Positions 26,429 through 35,519 of a stretch of 64,000 nt of DNA are shown here, one piece after another. A program made the position numbers and the translations under genes. Positions within the stretch are counted from its first letter, which is position 1. Each line of letters begins with the position of its first letter. The notes beneath the pieces were generated by a model. It ran no database searches. It saw only the letters and a program-made list of their open reading frames with translations, and was not told where the DNA came from. This stretch comes from JAPPLB01 sp965218555 (GTDB taxonomy: Bacteria; Acidobacteriota; Terriglobia; Bryobacterales; UBA6623), in assembly GCA_965218555.1 (NCBI GenBank), contig OZ244625.1, forward strand, positions 496,001 to 560,000. The letters run 5' to 3'.

Positions 26429-27244
26429 ATGTTTGGTTTCAGCTTGAGTTATGTCTTCATCTTTATCGTGGTTCTGTACTTGATCAACTGCATCAAGATT
26501 CTGCCGGAGTATGAACGAGGCGTGATCTTTCGTTTGGGCCGTTTGTTGCCGCAGCCGAAGGGGCCGGGGTTAGTGTTGGTGTTCGCGCCGATCGATCGCA
26601 TCGTCCGGGTGTCGTTGCGGGTGGAGACGCTGGACGTTCCTCCCCAAGACGTCGTTACACGCGACAACGTCACGGTAAAAGTCAGCGCGGTGCTCTTCTT
26701 CCGCGTAATCGACCCGGCGAAGTCGATTGTCGAGGTGTCGCACTATGTGCACGCGACCTCCCAGCTTGCTCAGACGCGACTGCGCTCCGTGCTCGGTGAA
26801 GCGGACCTCGACGAGTTGTTGAGCAAACGCGAGAAGTTGAATGCGCAGATCCAGTCCACTTTGGACGAGCACACCGGGCCTTGGGGAATCAAGGTCCAAG
26901 CCGTCGAGGTCAAGAATGTCGATCTGCCCGATCAGATGATCCGGGCCATCGCGCGGCAAGCCGAAGCCGAGCGCGAGCGGCGCGCGAAAGTCATCCACGC
27001 GGATGGTGAGTTGCAGGCGGCGGCGAAACTCACTGAAGCCGCCCGTGCCCTGTCGAGCCAGCCGATATCGGTGACGCTGCGTTACCTGCAGACCTTGACG
27101 GAAATCGGCACAGAGAAAAACACTACGGTCGTGTTCCCGTTGCCCATCGATCTGTTTCGCGGGTTGGCGAAATGGGCCGACCAGCTAGGCGGCGCAAAGC
27201 AGGACGGAGATGGCGAGGGGTCGCAGCCCAGCGCGTCGGCATAA
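26429..27244 (+). CDS. Slipin (stomatin/prohibitin family, SPFH domain)
   Basis: A 271-residue membrane protein. The start at 26429 follows GGAGGAG. An N-terminal helix (YVFIFIVVLYLINCIKIL) anchors it, then EYERGVIFRLGRLLP begins the SPFH domain, with the typical VPPQDVVTRDNVTVKVSAVLFFRV. A charged coiled-coil (AIARQAEAERERRAKVIHADGE) and LQTLTEIGTEKNTTVVFPLP complete it. Slipins oligomerise on the inner membrane. The upstream NfeD protease is its expected partner, in the same direction and presumably the same operon. Confidence 0.93.
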   Translation: MFGFSLSYVFIFIVVLYLINCIKILPEYERGVIFRLGRLLPQPKGPGLVLVFAPIDRIVRVSLRVETLDVPPQDVVTRDNVTVKVSAVLFFRVIDPAKSIVEVSHYVHATSQLAQTRLRSVLGEADLDELLSKREKLNAQIQSTLDEHTGPWGIKVQAVEVKNVDLPDQMIRAIARQAEAERERRAKVIHADGELQAAAKLTEAARALSSQPISVTLRYLQTLTEIGTEKNTTVVFPLPIDLFRGLAKWADQLGGAKQDGDGEGSQPSASA

Positions 27245-27262
27245 GCGGACTTCAAAACATTA

Positions 27263-27290
27263 TTGCATCTACTTGTTTTTAGAGTAAAAT
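27263..27290 (+). promoter_or_regulatory. Promoter TTGCAT-16-TAAAAT before the SPOR protein gene
   Basis: A -35-like TTGCAT (27263-27268) and a -10-like TAAAAT (27285-27290) are separated by 16 nt. The ATG at 27300 follows 9 nt after the -10, so the mRNA leader would be about 2-3 nt. Confidence 0.45.
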
Positions 27291-27299
27291 GGGTGCCAT

Positions 27300-27884
27300 A
27301 TGCCCTCCCGAAAAGACGAAGAGCTTGAAATAGTTCTCGGGAACAAGCAGTTGCTGAGCATGTTCTTCGTAGTGGTTGTTCTGTTTGCGATCTTTTTCTC
27401 GTTCGGCTACACGGTTGGCTTCACCCGCGGGCAGCAGGATCGCGTGACCATGGCCGCGAGCAGTTTGGCAGCCGAACCGGAAACGACGGATGTTCGCATC
27501 CCGGACACGTTGCTCGAAGATGTGTCCAAGCCGCAAGCCTATCTTTCGCCGCCAGCGCCCGTGAAGCCGAAACCGCCTGAGCCCGCAGCGCAGCCCGCGC
27601 CTCCACCTGTTAAGGCCACCGCCCCCGCAACACCAGTGGCCATGACGGGCGCTCAGATCGCTCAAGGCATTCATGTTCAAGTGGCGGCGTTACGGGTGCG
27701 GTCCGATGCTCAATTGCTGGTCAGCAAGCTGAAGGACAAGAAATATCCCGTTGCGCTCTACGACAAGGGCGGGGACGGCTGGCACCGCATCGTGGTCGGC
27801 CCGTTTGCGAGCGTCTATGAAGCCAAGGCCACCCAGAACAGATTGCTCGCCGACGGGTTGCAGACGATTTTGCGGCAGCCCTGA
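27300..27884 (+). CDS. SPOR domain-containing membrane protein
   Basis: A 194-residue bitopic protein. A basic N-terminus is followed by one membrane helix (FFVVVVLFAIFFSFGYTVGF), a proline/alanine-rich periplasmic linker (PPAPVKPKPPEPAAQPAPPP), and a C-terminal SPOR domain from about residue 122 (IHVQVAALRVRSDAQLLVSKL to WHRIVVGPFASVYEAKATQNRL). SPOR domains bind denuded glycan strands at division septa; a septal role is inferred. It precedes lipA by 54 nt. Confidence 0.88.
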   Translation: MPSRKDEELEIVLGNKQLLSMFFVVVVLFAIFFSFGYTVGFTRGQQDRVTMAASSLAAEPETTDVRIPDTLLEDVSKPQAYLSPPAPVKPKPPEPAAQPAPPPVKATAPATPVAMTGAQIAQGIHVQVAALRVRSDAQLLVSKLKDKKYPVALYDKGGDGWHRIVVGPFASVYEAKATQNRLLADGLQTILRQP

Positions 27885-27938
27885 ACCGGGTTTCTCCAAT
27901 GAGAGAATGAGGAGTCGCTGCTTGCTCCTCTTATTCCC

Positions 27939-28841
27939 GTGGGCCTGATTCAAATCGCTTCGCCGCAACGAACGCCCGGCCCGCGCCTTCCGGAGTGGGT
28001 GCGCAACGGCACGACGGACTATCGGGCGCTTCACGATCTCAAGATCGAGTTGCGCGAGCGCAATCTGCACACGGTCTGCGAGTCGGCGCGCTGCCCGAAC
28101 ATTCACGAGTGCTTCAGCCGCAAGGCCGCGACGTTCATGATCCTGGGAAACGTCTGCTCGCGACGTTGTGGTTTTTGCGCTGTGCCCCAGGGAACACCTG
28201 AGGCTCTCGACCCGGATGAGCCGTGGCATGTTGCTGAAATGGCTTACCGCATGGGACTGCGTCATGTCGTGATCACGAGCGTCAACCGTGATGAGCTTCC
28301 CGACGGCGGCAGCGATCACTTCGCGCAGACGGTGAGAGCCGTGCAGAAGCTTCTGCCTGAAGCGCAGGTCGAAGTGCTGACTCCTGATTTCCTCGGCAAC
28401 ACGGACGCCGTGGCGCGGGTTCTCGACGCTGGTCCGGACGTTTTCAATCACAATATGGAAACAGTATCGAGGCTCTATCGGCGGGTGCGCCCGCAGGCGA
28501 TTTATGAGCGCTCACTGAGAGTACTGGCGTTCGCGAAGCGATATCGGCCGCAGGTGCTGACAAAATCAGGGTTGATGGTCGGACTGGGTGAAACCCAGGC
28601 GGAGGTTCGCCGGTTGCTCAATGATCTGCGCGCGTCGGACACCGATGTCGTCACAATCGGACAGTACCTTCAGCCCTCGCGGCGGCGTCTGCCGGTCGAG
28701 GAGTTTGTTCGGCCGGAAGTGTTTGAAACCTATCGCGAGTACGGCGAGTCGATCGGCTTCCGGTCGGTCTTCAGCGGCCCCCTGGTCCGCAGTTCTTACA
28801 TGGCCGAACAGGTCACAGAGAGCGCCGTGGCAACGGCGTGA
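27939..28841 (+). CDS. lipA: Lipoyl synthase
   Basis: A 300-residue radical SAM enzyme that inserts two sulfurs into protein-bound octanoyl groups to make lipoyl cofactors. The auxiliary cluster motif C-x4-C-x5-C is seen in CESARCPNIHEC and the radical SAM motif in CSRRCGFC. The C-terminal RSSYMAE carries the conserved serine ligand. The start is GTG at 27939, without a strong ribosome binding site. The stop overlaps the GTG start of lnt by four bases. No lipB is seen in the window. Assignment is firm from the cysteine motifs. Confidence 0.96.
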   Translation: MGLIQIASPQRTPGPRLPEWVRNGTTDYRALHDLKIELRERNLHTVCESARCPNIHECFSRKAATFMILGNVCSRRCGFCAVPQGTPEALDPDEPWHVAEMAYRMGLRHVVITSVNRDELPDGGSDHFAQTVRAVQKLLPEAQVEVLTPDFLGNTDAVARVLDAGPDVFNHNMETVSRLYRRVRPQAIYERSLRVLAFAKRYRPQVLTKSGLMVGLGETQAEVRRLLNDLRASDTDVVTIGQYLQPSRRRLPVEEFVRPEVFETYREYGESIGFRSVFSGPLVRSSYMAEQVTESAVATA

Positions 28842-30373
28842 CAACCCGAGTTCGAGAGGGCGGGCCTGTTCCGCCCTGCTTTTCACAAGCGTATTCTTTC
28901 CCACTCGCTGCGCTTAGCGGCGTTATCCAGGTTCTCGTCTTTCCGCGGTTCGGCTTCACGTGGTTGGCGCTGGTTGCGGTTGCTCCTCTTCTGATCGCCT
29001 GCGGCCGCGAAGAGGCGTGGCGGGCGCGGTTTCTTGTGGGCTGGTTGGCGGGCTCGATCTACTGGGGCGGAGCGTGCTATTGGATCTACGACGTGATGCA
29101 CAGCTACGCCGACCTGTCAGGGCCGGGCGCCGCCGCCATCTTCATGGGGTTTTTCGTTGTGAAGGGGCTCTATCTGGCCGTGTTCTCCGTCGCAGCAGGG
29201 CCGTTGCTGAGGCGGGCATGGGCGATCCCCGTTGTATCGGCTGTGTGGGTTTCGTTCGAAGGATTGCATCAGTACCTGGCATTCACGTGGTTGCAGTTGG
29301 GGAACGCCGGTATCGACATGCCACTGTTGCCTCGCTTGGCACCGCTGACGGGGATCTACGGGCTGTCGTTCGTGCTGGCGATGGTGAATGTCGCGGTCGC
29401 TGTCCTGTTCCTACGGTGGTCGTGGCGGGAGGCGGTCTGGCTGGCGCCTCTGCTGCTTCTGCCTTTCCTGCCCGCGCTTCCTGACGTTGCCGGGCCGCGA
29501 GAGACAGTCCGGCTGATTCAGCCCAACGTCCACCCGGACGAGCTTCGATCGGGTGGCTGGGACCATGCGCGGCATGCGCAACACCTCTCGCGCATGGCGC
29601 ATCTTTCCATGGGGGGCGCGGCGAAGAAGGATTCGACATCACCGGCGCTGGTCATTTGGCCTGAGTACCCGGTGCCGGCCTACTACTCGATGGATGCGTC
29701 GATTCGGGAGTTTCTCCGTGAACTGGCGACGAGCGTCGATACGCCCATCATCTTCAATTCGATCGAACGGGGCGGCGCGGACGGCAAGCAGCCGCTGAAC
29801 AGCGCTTTGATCGTAAACGAGAGCGGCGACATCGTTTCGCAATACGACAAGATGTTTCTCGTTCCATTTGGTGAGTTCGTGCCGTGGCCGTTCTCGCTGT
29901 TTGTTGAAAAGATCACTCTCGAGACCGGCAACTTCCACCCTGGGCGCCGTGTCGTTGTGACCGAGGTCGGGGGGCAGCGCGTGGGCACGTTCATTTGCTA
30001 TGAATCCGTGTTCCTGCGCGGCGTGCGCGAGTTCGTTCGCCAAGGGGCGGAGGTGCTGGTGAACATCTCGAACGACAGTTGGTACGGCAGCAGCGCCGCC
30101 CGCTACCACCATCTGCTGATCGCTCGCATGCGCGCGCTCGAAAACGGACGCTGGCTGCTGCGGGCTACAAACGACGGAGTCACTTCGGTGATCGACCCGG
30201 GCGGCCGGGTTACGGCCTCGCTTCCGTCGTTCGAGCAGGACGTGCTGGTCGCACGTTTCAACTACCGAACGAAGCTGACCGTGTTTACGCGCTGGGGCCA
30301 GTGGTTCCTGTGGCTCTGCTGGCTTGCGGCCGGCGGCGGTCTGGTCGTTTTGTTGCGAGGTCGGCTATCTTGA
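28838..30373 (+). CDS. lnt: Apolipoprotein N-acyltransferase
   Basis: A 511-residue inner-membrane enzyme that adds the third acyl chain to lipoproteins. Several membrane helices occupy about residues 18-215. The periplasmic nitrilase domain holds the catalytic triad Glu276 (IWPEYPVP), Lys338 (YDKMFLVPFGEF) and Cys387 (GTFICYESVF). A last membrane helix ends the protein (WFLWLCWLAAGGGLVVLL). The GTG start overlaps the lipA stop, and prfB begins 15 nt after its stop. Three consecutive, tightly packed genes suggest one housekeeping operon. Confidence 0.95.
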   Translation: MTTRVREGGPVPPCFSQAYSFPLAALSGVIQVLVFPRFGFTWLALVAVAPLLIACGREEAWRARFLVGWLAGSIYWGGACYWIYDVMHSYADLSGPGAAAIFMGFFVVKGLYLAVFSVAAGPLLRRAWAIPVVSAVWVSFEGLHQYLAFTWLQLGNAGIDMPLLPRLAPLTGIYGLSFVLAMVNVAVAVLFLRWSWREAVWLAPLLLLPFLPALPDVAGPRETVRLIQPNVHPDELRSGGWDHARHAQHLSRMAHLSMGGAAKKDSTSPALVIWPEYPVPAYYSMDASIREFLRELATSVDTPIIFNSIERGGADGKQPLNSALIVNESGDIVSQYDKMFLVPFGEFVPWPFSLFVEKITLETGNFHPGRRVVVTEVGGQRVGTFICYESVFLRGVREFVRQGAEVLVNISNDSWYGSSAARYHHLLIARMRALENGRWLLRATNDGVTSVIDPGGRVTASLPSFEQDVLVARFNYRTKLTVFTRWGQWFLWLCWLAAGGGLVVLLRGRLS

Positions 30374-30388
30374 AAACAGAGGAACTTG

Positions 30389-31517
30389 ATGACATTAGAC
30401 GAGCTTGACCGCAGCTTCGGCAACCTCCGTCCCCGTATCCAGGGGATTCGGGGGTATCTTTGACGCGGCCACCAATAGATCCCAACTCGCAGCTATCGAG
30501 AAGCAGACCACCGATCCCGAATTCTGGAACAACCCCGCAAAAAGCCGGTCGGTCATGCAGGAGCGCAAGCGACTGGTGCAGGCGATTGAGTCCGAGAGGG
30601 AACTTTCGCAGCGCGTCGCTGACCTGGAAGCGTTTTTCGAGCTTGCCGGCGAGGGCGAGAGCGTCGAAGAGGAGATCGCGGCCGAACTGAAGTCACTCGT
30701 AGAGCGCGCGGACCAGATCGAAACCGAGGCCCTACTATCCGCGGAACACGACCATTCGAACGCCATCGTCGTGCTGCACTCGGGTGCCGGCGGCACCGAG
30801 TCGCAGGACTGGACCGAAATGCTGCTGCGCATGTACGTCCGCTGGGCTGAGCGCAAGGGGTTCAAGACGGAACTGACCGACTCGCTTCCCGGCGAAGAAG
30901 CCGGCCTCAAAACCGCTACGTTCACCGTCGCCGGTGACAACGCGTACGGGCTGATGCGGTCGGAGATCGGCGTCCACCGGCTGGTGCGGATTTCACCGTT
31001 CGACTCCGCGGCGCGACGGCATACTTCGTTTGCATCGGTGTTCGTCTACCCGGAGATCGAAGATCAGATCAAGGTGGACATCCGACCTGACGACTTGCGC
31101 ATCGACACTTATCGCGCCGGCGGCGCGGGCGGGCAGCACGTCAATATGACGGACTCGGCGGTTCGCATTACGCACGAGCCGACCGGCATCGTCGTGCAAT
31201 GCCAGAACGAGCGTTCGCAGCACAAGAACAAGGCGAGCGCGCTGAAGATGTTGAAATCGCGTCTCTACGACCACGAGATGAAAAAGAAGCAGAAAGAGAT
31301 GGACAAGCTCGAAGCTTCAAAGTCGGACATCAACTTCGGCAGCCAGATCCGCAACTACATTCTGGCGCCGTATCGGCTTGTGAAAGACGTGCGAACCAAG
31401 CTCGAGCAGGGCGACGTCGATCGCGTGCTCGACGGGGATCTCGACCCCTTCATGCACGCATTTCTGGTGTATGCGAAGACCGGAAAACCGGCCGGCGAAG
31501 ACTGCGAAATCGAATAA
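30389..31517 (+). CDS. prfB: Peptide chain release factor 2, with programmed +1 frameshift
   Basis: RF2 releases peptides at UGA and UAA. The first reading frame starts at ATG 30389 (AGAGGA 5 nt upstream) and encodes 24 residues, then meets an in-frame TGA at 30461-30463. The site CGGGGGTATCTTTGAC (30449-30464) matches the classic RF2 recoding signal: an SD-like GGGGG, CTT slippery codon and TGA. Skipping T30461 joins 30389-30460 to 30462-31517 and gives 375 residues. The mature protein has SPF (in RISPFDSAARR), the tripeptide for UGA reading, and the catalytic GGQ at 31128-31136. Low RF2 would raise frameshifting, giving autoregulation. Confidence 0.96.
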
Positions 31518-31535
31518 GCGGGGAGGGTTTGCGTC

Positions 31536-31609
31536 TGGCTGGCCGGGGAGGATTCGAACCTCCATTCCAGGCTCCAAAGGCCCGTGTCCTGCCATTGGAC
31601 GACCGGCCA
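31536..31609 (-). tRNA. trnQ: tRNA-Gln (anticodon TTG)
   Basis: A 74-nt cloverleaf on the minus strand with encoded CCA. The acceptor stem is TGGCCGG/CCGGCCA, the D stem GTCC/GGAC, the anticodon stem CGGGC/GCCTG with loop CTTTGGA, and the T arm GGAGG-TTCGAAT-CCTCC. The anticodon TTG (31575-31577) and the weak U1-A72 first pair fit glutamine. It lies 18 nt after prfB on the opposite strand. Confidence 0.95.
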
Positions 31610-32011
31610 GTATGCAGATTCAGAATAACATGCGGGTCCCGGGATCCTGGTGGGGACAATTGACGAGACCCCGATCCGTCGAATGGGGCAGCAATCAGGA
31701 GCGCAGAGACGAATCGAGACGGCTTCGGGGAGAGGTTCGATAGCCTGGGCCGGACAACGCAGGCAGCTGGAGCCAAGTTCCTCGCCTCCCCCGACGCTCC
31801 AACAGCGGCTCAGAGCCCGTCCCGGCTCACCTCGATTCCGCCAGTTGCCGCCGGCGATCCAGGTGGTGTCCCAGCTTGCCGGGAGCGACCGTCTGATCCG
31901 CCCAACGCCGCTGGGACAGAACCACCTTGCGGATGCTCCTTGCCGGGCAGCCCAAGGATACCGCGTATTGTCGCCAACTACGCCGTACGGTCTTTTCAAC
32001 TCACCCCTTGC
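31610..32011. other. Gene-free stretch of about 400 nt beside the tRNA
   Basis: Open frames here are short or have unlikely compositions. I see no integrase and no duplicated tRNA end that would mark an integrated island. The right end runs into a relic of a secreted-protein domain. Confidence 0.4.
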
Positions 32012-32130
32012 ATGACGAAACTGCTCATCCCGTTCGTGACCCAAAAGTCAGGCTTCGATACCGGAATCGCTATTTCGCATACTTCGGAGCAGGCCGGGCG
32101 CTGCACCGTTGACTGCTCCGGTGAAGGTCC
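32012..32130 (+). pseudogene. Relic of a secreted Acidobacteriota-type domain
   Basis: A fragment of about 40 codons reads MTKLLIPFVTQKSGFDTGIA, then ISHTSEQAGRCTV. It resembles a domain I know from secreted Acidobacteriota proteins whose pattern is LLFPFVTNQ.GFDTGIAI.NTS...AGTC. The conserved cysteine before the first threonine is also present (TPCMTKLL). No signal peptide or complete domain surrounds it, and the fragment ends within the 3' flank of the receptor gene. It is probably the decayed remains of a larger gene. The family match is from memory and unverified. Confidence 0.4.
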
Positions 32131-32146
32131 TGAATACCAGGAGTCT

Positions 32147-35100
32147 TCATCCTTCAAGGCGGAGGGCCAACTGACCCTTCTTTTGTCGATGGGCCGCGGC
32201 GATTTGATCCTTGACCAATAGCTGCTTCATTTCGGCGCTTCTTCCCAGCGGCTCGACGTCTTGACCGGCGGATCTTCTTGCAAAACTTGTCCGCAACATC
32301 GCCATGTCTCGCTCTTTCGCCATCTGCGCCTTTGCTAGCTGGTCTCCAGCCCAGCGTTGTAACCACAAATCGGTCTGAGCCTCCTGGATCGCCTTCAGGT
32401 CGCCGATCAACTCATCGTGCAGCTCTTCGAGCTCCGCGATCTGCTCGGCAACCTCTTGGCGAACCCGTAGCGGATCGTGTTGGGGCTCCGCTTGGTTCTG
32501 AGACGATCTTTGCGAAGCCGGGCGGCTCATGCCCCAGCCATAGTTGAGCCGCACGTAGAAGTTCGAGCCGTTGAACCCGAAAGGCGAGAACTGGCCGTAG
32601 TAATTGCCGACCGTCATGGCGCCGTACTCGTTCACGTCGGGGTAAGTATTCAGCACGTTCTCACCGCCGACGGCCACTGCGACGTTTTCTCCGATCGGGA
32701 TGCCCAGCTCGACATCGAGCAGCGCCTTGCCGGAATAGGACGGGTACATCACCGACTCAGACACGACGCCCAAGTCAGCCGCGTTCCGCCCGTCCTCGCT
32801 GTCCCAGAACTGCCCGAAGTAGTTCAAGCGGCCCATGAGGTTCCAGCGGCGGGCGTCGTGGTTGACGCTGAAACTCCACCTCGTGTTCGGCAGCCCCCGT
32901 TCCAGCGTTTGGATACGGAACGCGTCGATCACGGAAGATTCGACATTCTTGACCTCTGTATCCGTGTAGTTGTAGACCGCGCTGATCGTCGTGCGCCCCT
33001 GCACCAGCGTCGAGATCAGGTCGATGCCCTGGGTCGTCGTCGAAAAGTCATTCAGGAAGAACCGGAACACGGGGAAATTCCGTGCTTCGGGAATCCCTTC
33101 CGCCAGCAACGTCTCGATCTCGCCCTCCGACAATTTGATTTCCTGGGCCAAGGCGACTCGGTCGCGGATGTCGATCCGGAAATAGTCCGCAGTGAAGGTG
33201 AACGGGCCCTCCTCGAGCACGATACCCGCGCTGTAGTTGCGCGATTTCTCCGGTTGGAGCTGGCCGCCGCCCCGCGCCATGGCCACGGCTGAGGTAGCCG
33301 GAACCACACCTTGGTTGGTCAGTTGCCCACCGATAAAGGCGGTCGTCACGTTGAACGCGTTCTGCTGCCCCGGCGTCGGCGCTCGAAAACCGGTGCTGAC
33401 GGCACCGCGGAGCGCGGCCAAGTCATTCAGCTTGACGCGCCCGGAGACTTTGTAGTTGGTCGTCGACCCGAAGTCGTCAAAATTCTCGAACCGGACGGCC
33501 GTGCCGAGCGTCCAGCGGCCCGCGTCGCTGAACTCAATGTCGCCATAGACCGCGATGTTGGTGCGGTCCCAGACACCCGCCGTCGTATCGGCCCGGTAGC
33601 CGTTGAAGCCGTTCGAACCGGAACTGAAGCCCTGCGCGGCATACGGACCGATCGTCCACGACGCATCATCGCCGGCGCCAATCGTGAACTCCTCTCTCCT
33701 CCACTCGGTGCCGGCGGCCAAGTGCACGAGATCGCTGAGGGGGTAGGAAACGTCGAAGTTGAGATTGGTTTCTTCCTGCCGGTAGGTGCCGGGCCGGAAC
33801 GATGTCGGCGTGTCGAAACCGAGCGACGCATTGACCGTATCGAAAATGAACTGATCGATCTCGCTGGTGCCGATGCTGGCGCTCGCGTCCCAGGTGAAGC
33901 CGTTGCTGGCGAACCCGCGCAGGCCGCCGACCAGCGAGTAGTCGATCAGGTCCCCGCCGAACTGCGGCGTGAATCCACCAGGAAACCGGCTGTGGAGGGT
34001 GAAGCAATTCGGGTCGGCCTCGACTGCGGAGAGAGCGCCCGCGTCCGGGACGTGGTCAACGATCGGGATGATGGGGCAGCCGCCGGCGCCCGGCTCCCGT
34101 CCGGGAGGAGGATCGCGGCTTTCGGGCGCGGTATCGGCCCAGACCCGGTCGCCGACGAGCAGCGTGGGGGTTCCGTCGACCACGGGACCGCGAAAGACCC
34201 CGCCCCTCGTGTGTGGATTCCGGAAATAAAAGCCACCGGTCACCTTGCGGGACGCATAGTTGCCGTGACCGTAGAGTTGATAACTATCGGCGAACAGATG
34301 GCCGAAGTTTGCGAACAGCTTGAAGTCCTCGTTGATTCTCGGTGAACCCCAAACCTGCGCCGGGTCGCGCAGATTCGTATTGCCCGCGTTGATGATGTTC
34401 AACGCGTCCTGGCGCTGGATGGTGCGGTTGGTCGGCTCGGCGGTGCCGTACTCCATGCTGATGTTGCCAAAGCCGTTCGATCCAAGCGGCACCCCGACGT
34501 TGCCGGCTACGGAAAACGTCCGGCCGTGTCCGCCGATTCCGTTACACGAGTGCTGGATGTCGCCGATGACGCCCGACCCGCAGGTCGCCGGGTTCCCGTT
34601 ATTGGCATCCAAGAAGCCCCCGGTTTGGACTTCCAGGCTGCCTCCCGAGGGATCGTTCTTCAGTTGGAAGTTTATGACTCCGGCGATGGCGTCCGAGCCG
34701 TATTGCGCCGCCGCGCCGTCGCGCAGCACCTCGACCTGCCGAATGGCAATCGATGGAATGACGGAGAGGTCCGGCCCCTGCGAGCCGTCGGCGATGCCAT
34801 TTCCCAGCCAAGAAATGACCGACGAGCGATGGCGGCGCTTTCCGTTGACCAGGACCAGCACGTGGTCGGGCGCCAAGTTGCGCAAGTTTGCCGGACGAAC
34901 GACGGTCGCCGCATCGCTGATCGGCTGAGTGTTGATGTTGAAGGAGGGGACGACCGCCCGAAGCTGGGTTGCCAGGTCCCTGCTCCCCTGACTGGCGAGG
35001 GCGTCGGTACGGATGACGTCCACGGGCACGGTGGACTCGGTCACCGACCGTGGCTCGGCGCGGCTGCCGACGACCACGATGGACTCGGTGACGGCGGCCA

Positions 35101-35425
35101 ATGCGAGCGTAAAGTTTCGCAGGACCGATTGGCCGGCAACCGCTTCGACGCCATCGGCGATGCCAATCTCAAAACCGGGATTCTCGGCCGTAACCGTGTA
35201 GGTCCCGGGCTCCAGAGTCAATTCGTATGCGCCGGCGTTATTCGTCGAACCGGTCACCTCGTCTCCGGTGGCGTTGTTGCTCGCCGTTACTTTCGCGCCG
35301 GGGATGACTGAGCCGGAATCATCGGTTACCTCTCCGCTCAAGGTAGCCGTTTGCTGAGCGTACGCAACTCCTGAAACCCCAATCAGGAGCAGCACTGTAA
35401 TGACAACAAGCTTACTTGAAGACAT
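32147..35425 (-). CDS. TonB-dependent receptor with unusual C-terminal helical tail
   Basis: A 1092-residue outer-membrane receptor. The ATG at 35423-35425 has AGGA 8 nt upstream and opens a signal peptide (LVVITVLLLIGVSGVAYA-QQ). A carboxypeptidase-regulatory-like beta-sandwich follows (about 27-110), then the plug (VPVDVIRTDALASQGSRDL, VLVLVNGKRRHRS, QVEVLRDGAAAQYGSDAIAG) and a beta-barrel that ends with the aromatic-rich strand FYVRLNYGW. Unusually, about 128 more residues follow (nt 32150-32533), rich in charged and Ala/Leu/Gln residues (for example EQIAELEELHDELIGDLKAI), predicted helical. It is divergent from a paralogous receptor. The ligand is unknown; TonB/ExbB/ExbD energise transport from elsewhere. 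Confidence 0.93.
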   Translation of the reverse strand: MSSSKLVVITVLLLIGVSGVAYAQQTATLSGEVTDDSGSVIPGAKVTASNNATGDEVTGSTNNAGAYELTLEPGTYTVTAENPGFEIGIADGVEAVAGQSVLRNFTLALAAVTESIVVVGSRAEPRSVTESTVPVDVIRTDALASQGSRDLATQLRAVVPSFNINTQPISDAATVVRPANLRNLAPDHVLVLVNGKRRHRSSVISWLGNGIADGSQGPDLSVIPSIAIRQVEVLRDGAAAQYGSDAIAGVINFQLKNDPSGGSLEVQTGGFLDANNGNPATCGSGVIGDIQHSCNGIGGHGRTFSVAGNVGVPLGSNGFGNISMEYGTAEPTNRTIQRQDALNIINAGNTNLRDPAQVWGSPRINEDFKLFANFGHLFADSYQLYGHGNYASRKVTGGFYFRNPHTRGGVFRGPVVDGTPTLLVGDRVWADTAPESRDPPPGREPGAGGCPIIPIVDHVPDAGALSAVEADPNCFTLHSRFPGGFTPQFGGDLIDYSLVGGLRGFASNGFTWDASASIGTSEIDQFIFDTVNASLGFDTPTSFRPGTYRQEETNLNFDVSYPLSDLVHLAAGTEWRREEFTIGAGDDASWTIGPYAAQGFSSGSNGFNGYRADTTAGVWDRTNIAVYGDIEFSDAGRWTLGTAVRFENFDDFGSTTNYKVSGRVKLNDLAALRGAVSTGFRAPTPGQQNAFNVTTAFIGGQLTNQGVVPATSAVAMARGGGQLQPEKSRNYSAGIVLEEGPFTFTADYFRIDIRDRVALAQEIKLSEGEIETLLAEGIPEARNFPVFRFFLNDFSTTTQGIDLISTLVQGRTTISAVYNYTDTEVKNVESSVIDAFRIQTLERGLPNTRWSFSVNHDARRWNLMGRLNYFGQFWDSEDGRNAADLGVVSESVMYPSYSGKALLDVELGIPIGENVAVAVGGENVLNTYPDVNEYGAMTVGNYYGQFSPFGFNGSNFYVRLNYGWGMSRPASQRSSQNQAEPQHDPLRVRQEVAEQIAELEELHDELIGDLKAIQEAQTDLWLQRWAGDQLAKAQMAKERDMAMLRTSFARRSAGQDVEPLGRSAEMKQLLVKDQIAAAHRQKKGQLALRLEG

Positions 35426-35519
35426 GGACAATTCCTAATGACTAAACAAAAAATTATTTGCTGATAGTATCACAACTTGCCGAGACAAGGCCCTACCTCC
35501 GAACTGCATATTTCCGACC

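Noticed and set aside
30405..30461. prfB start at TTG 30405 in the main frame
   Set aside because: The 24-codon leader frame with the recoding site explains the N-terminus better and has a strong ribosome binding site.
31536..32146. Integrated island using the tRNA-Gln gene as attachment site
   Set aside because: No integrase and no repeated tRNA 3' end was found in the adjacent accessory region.
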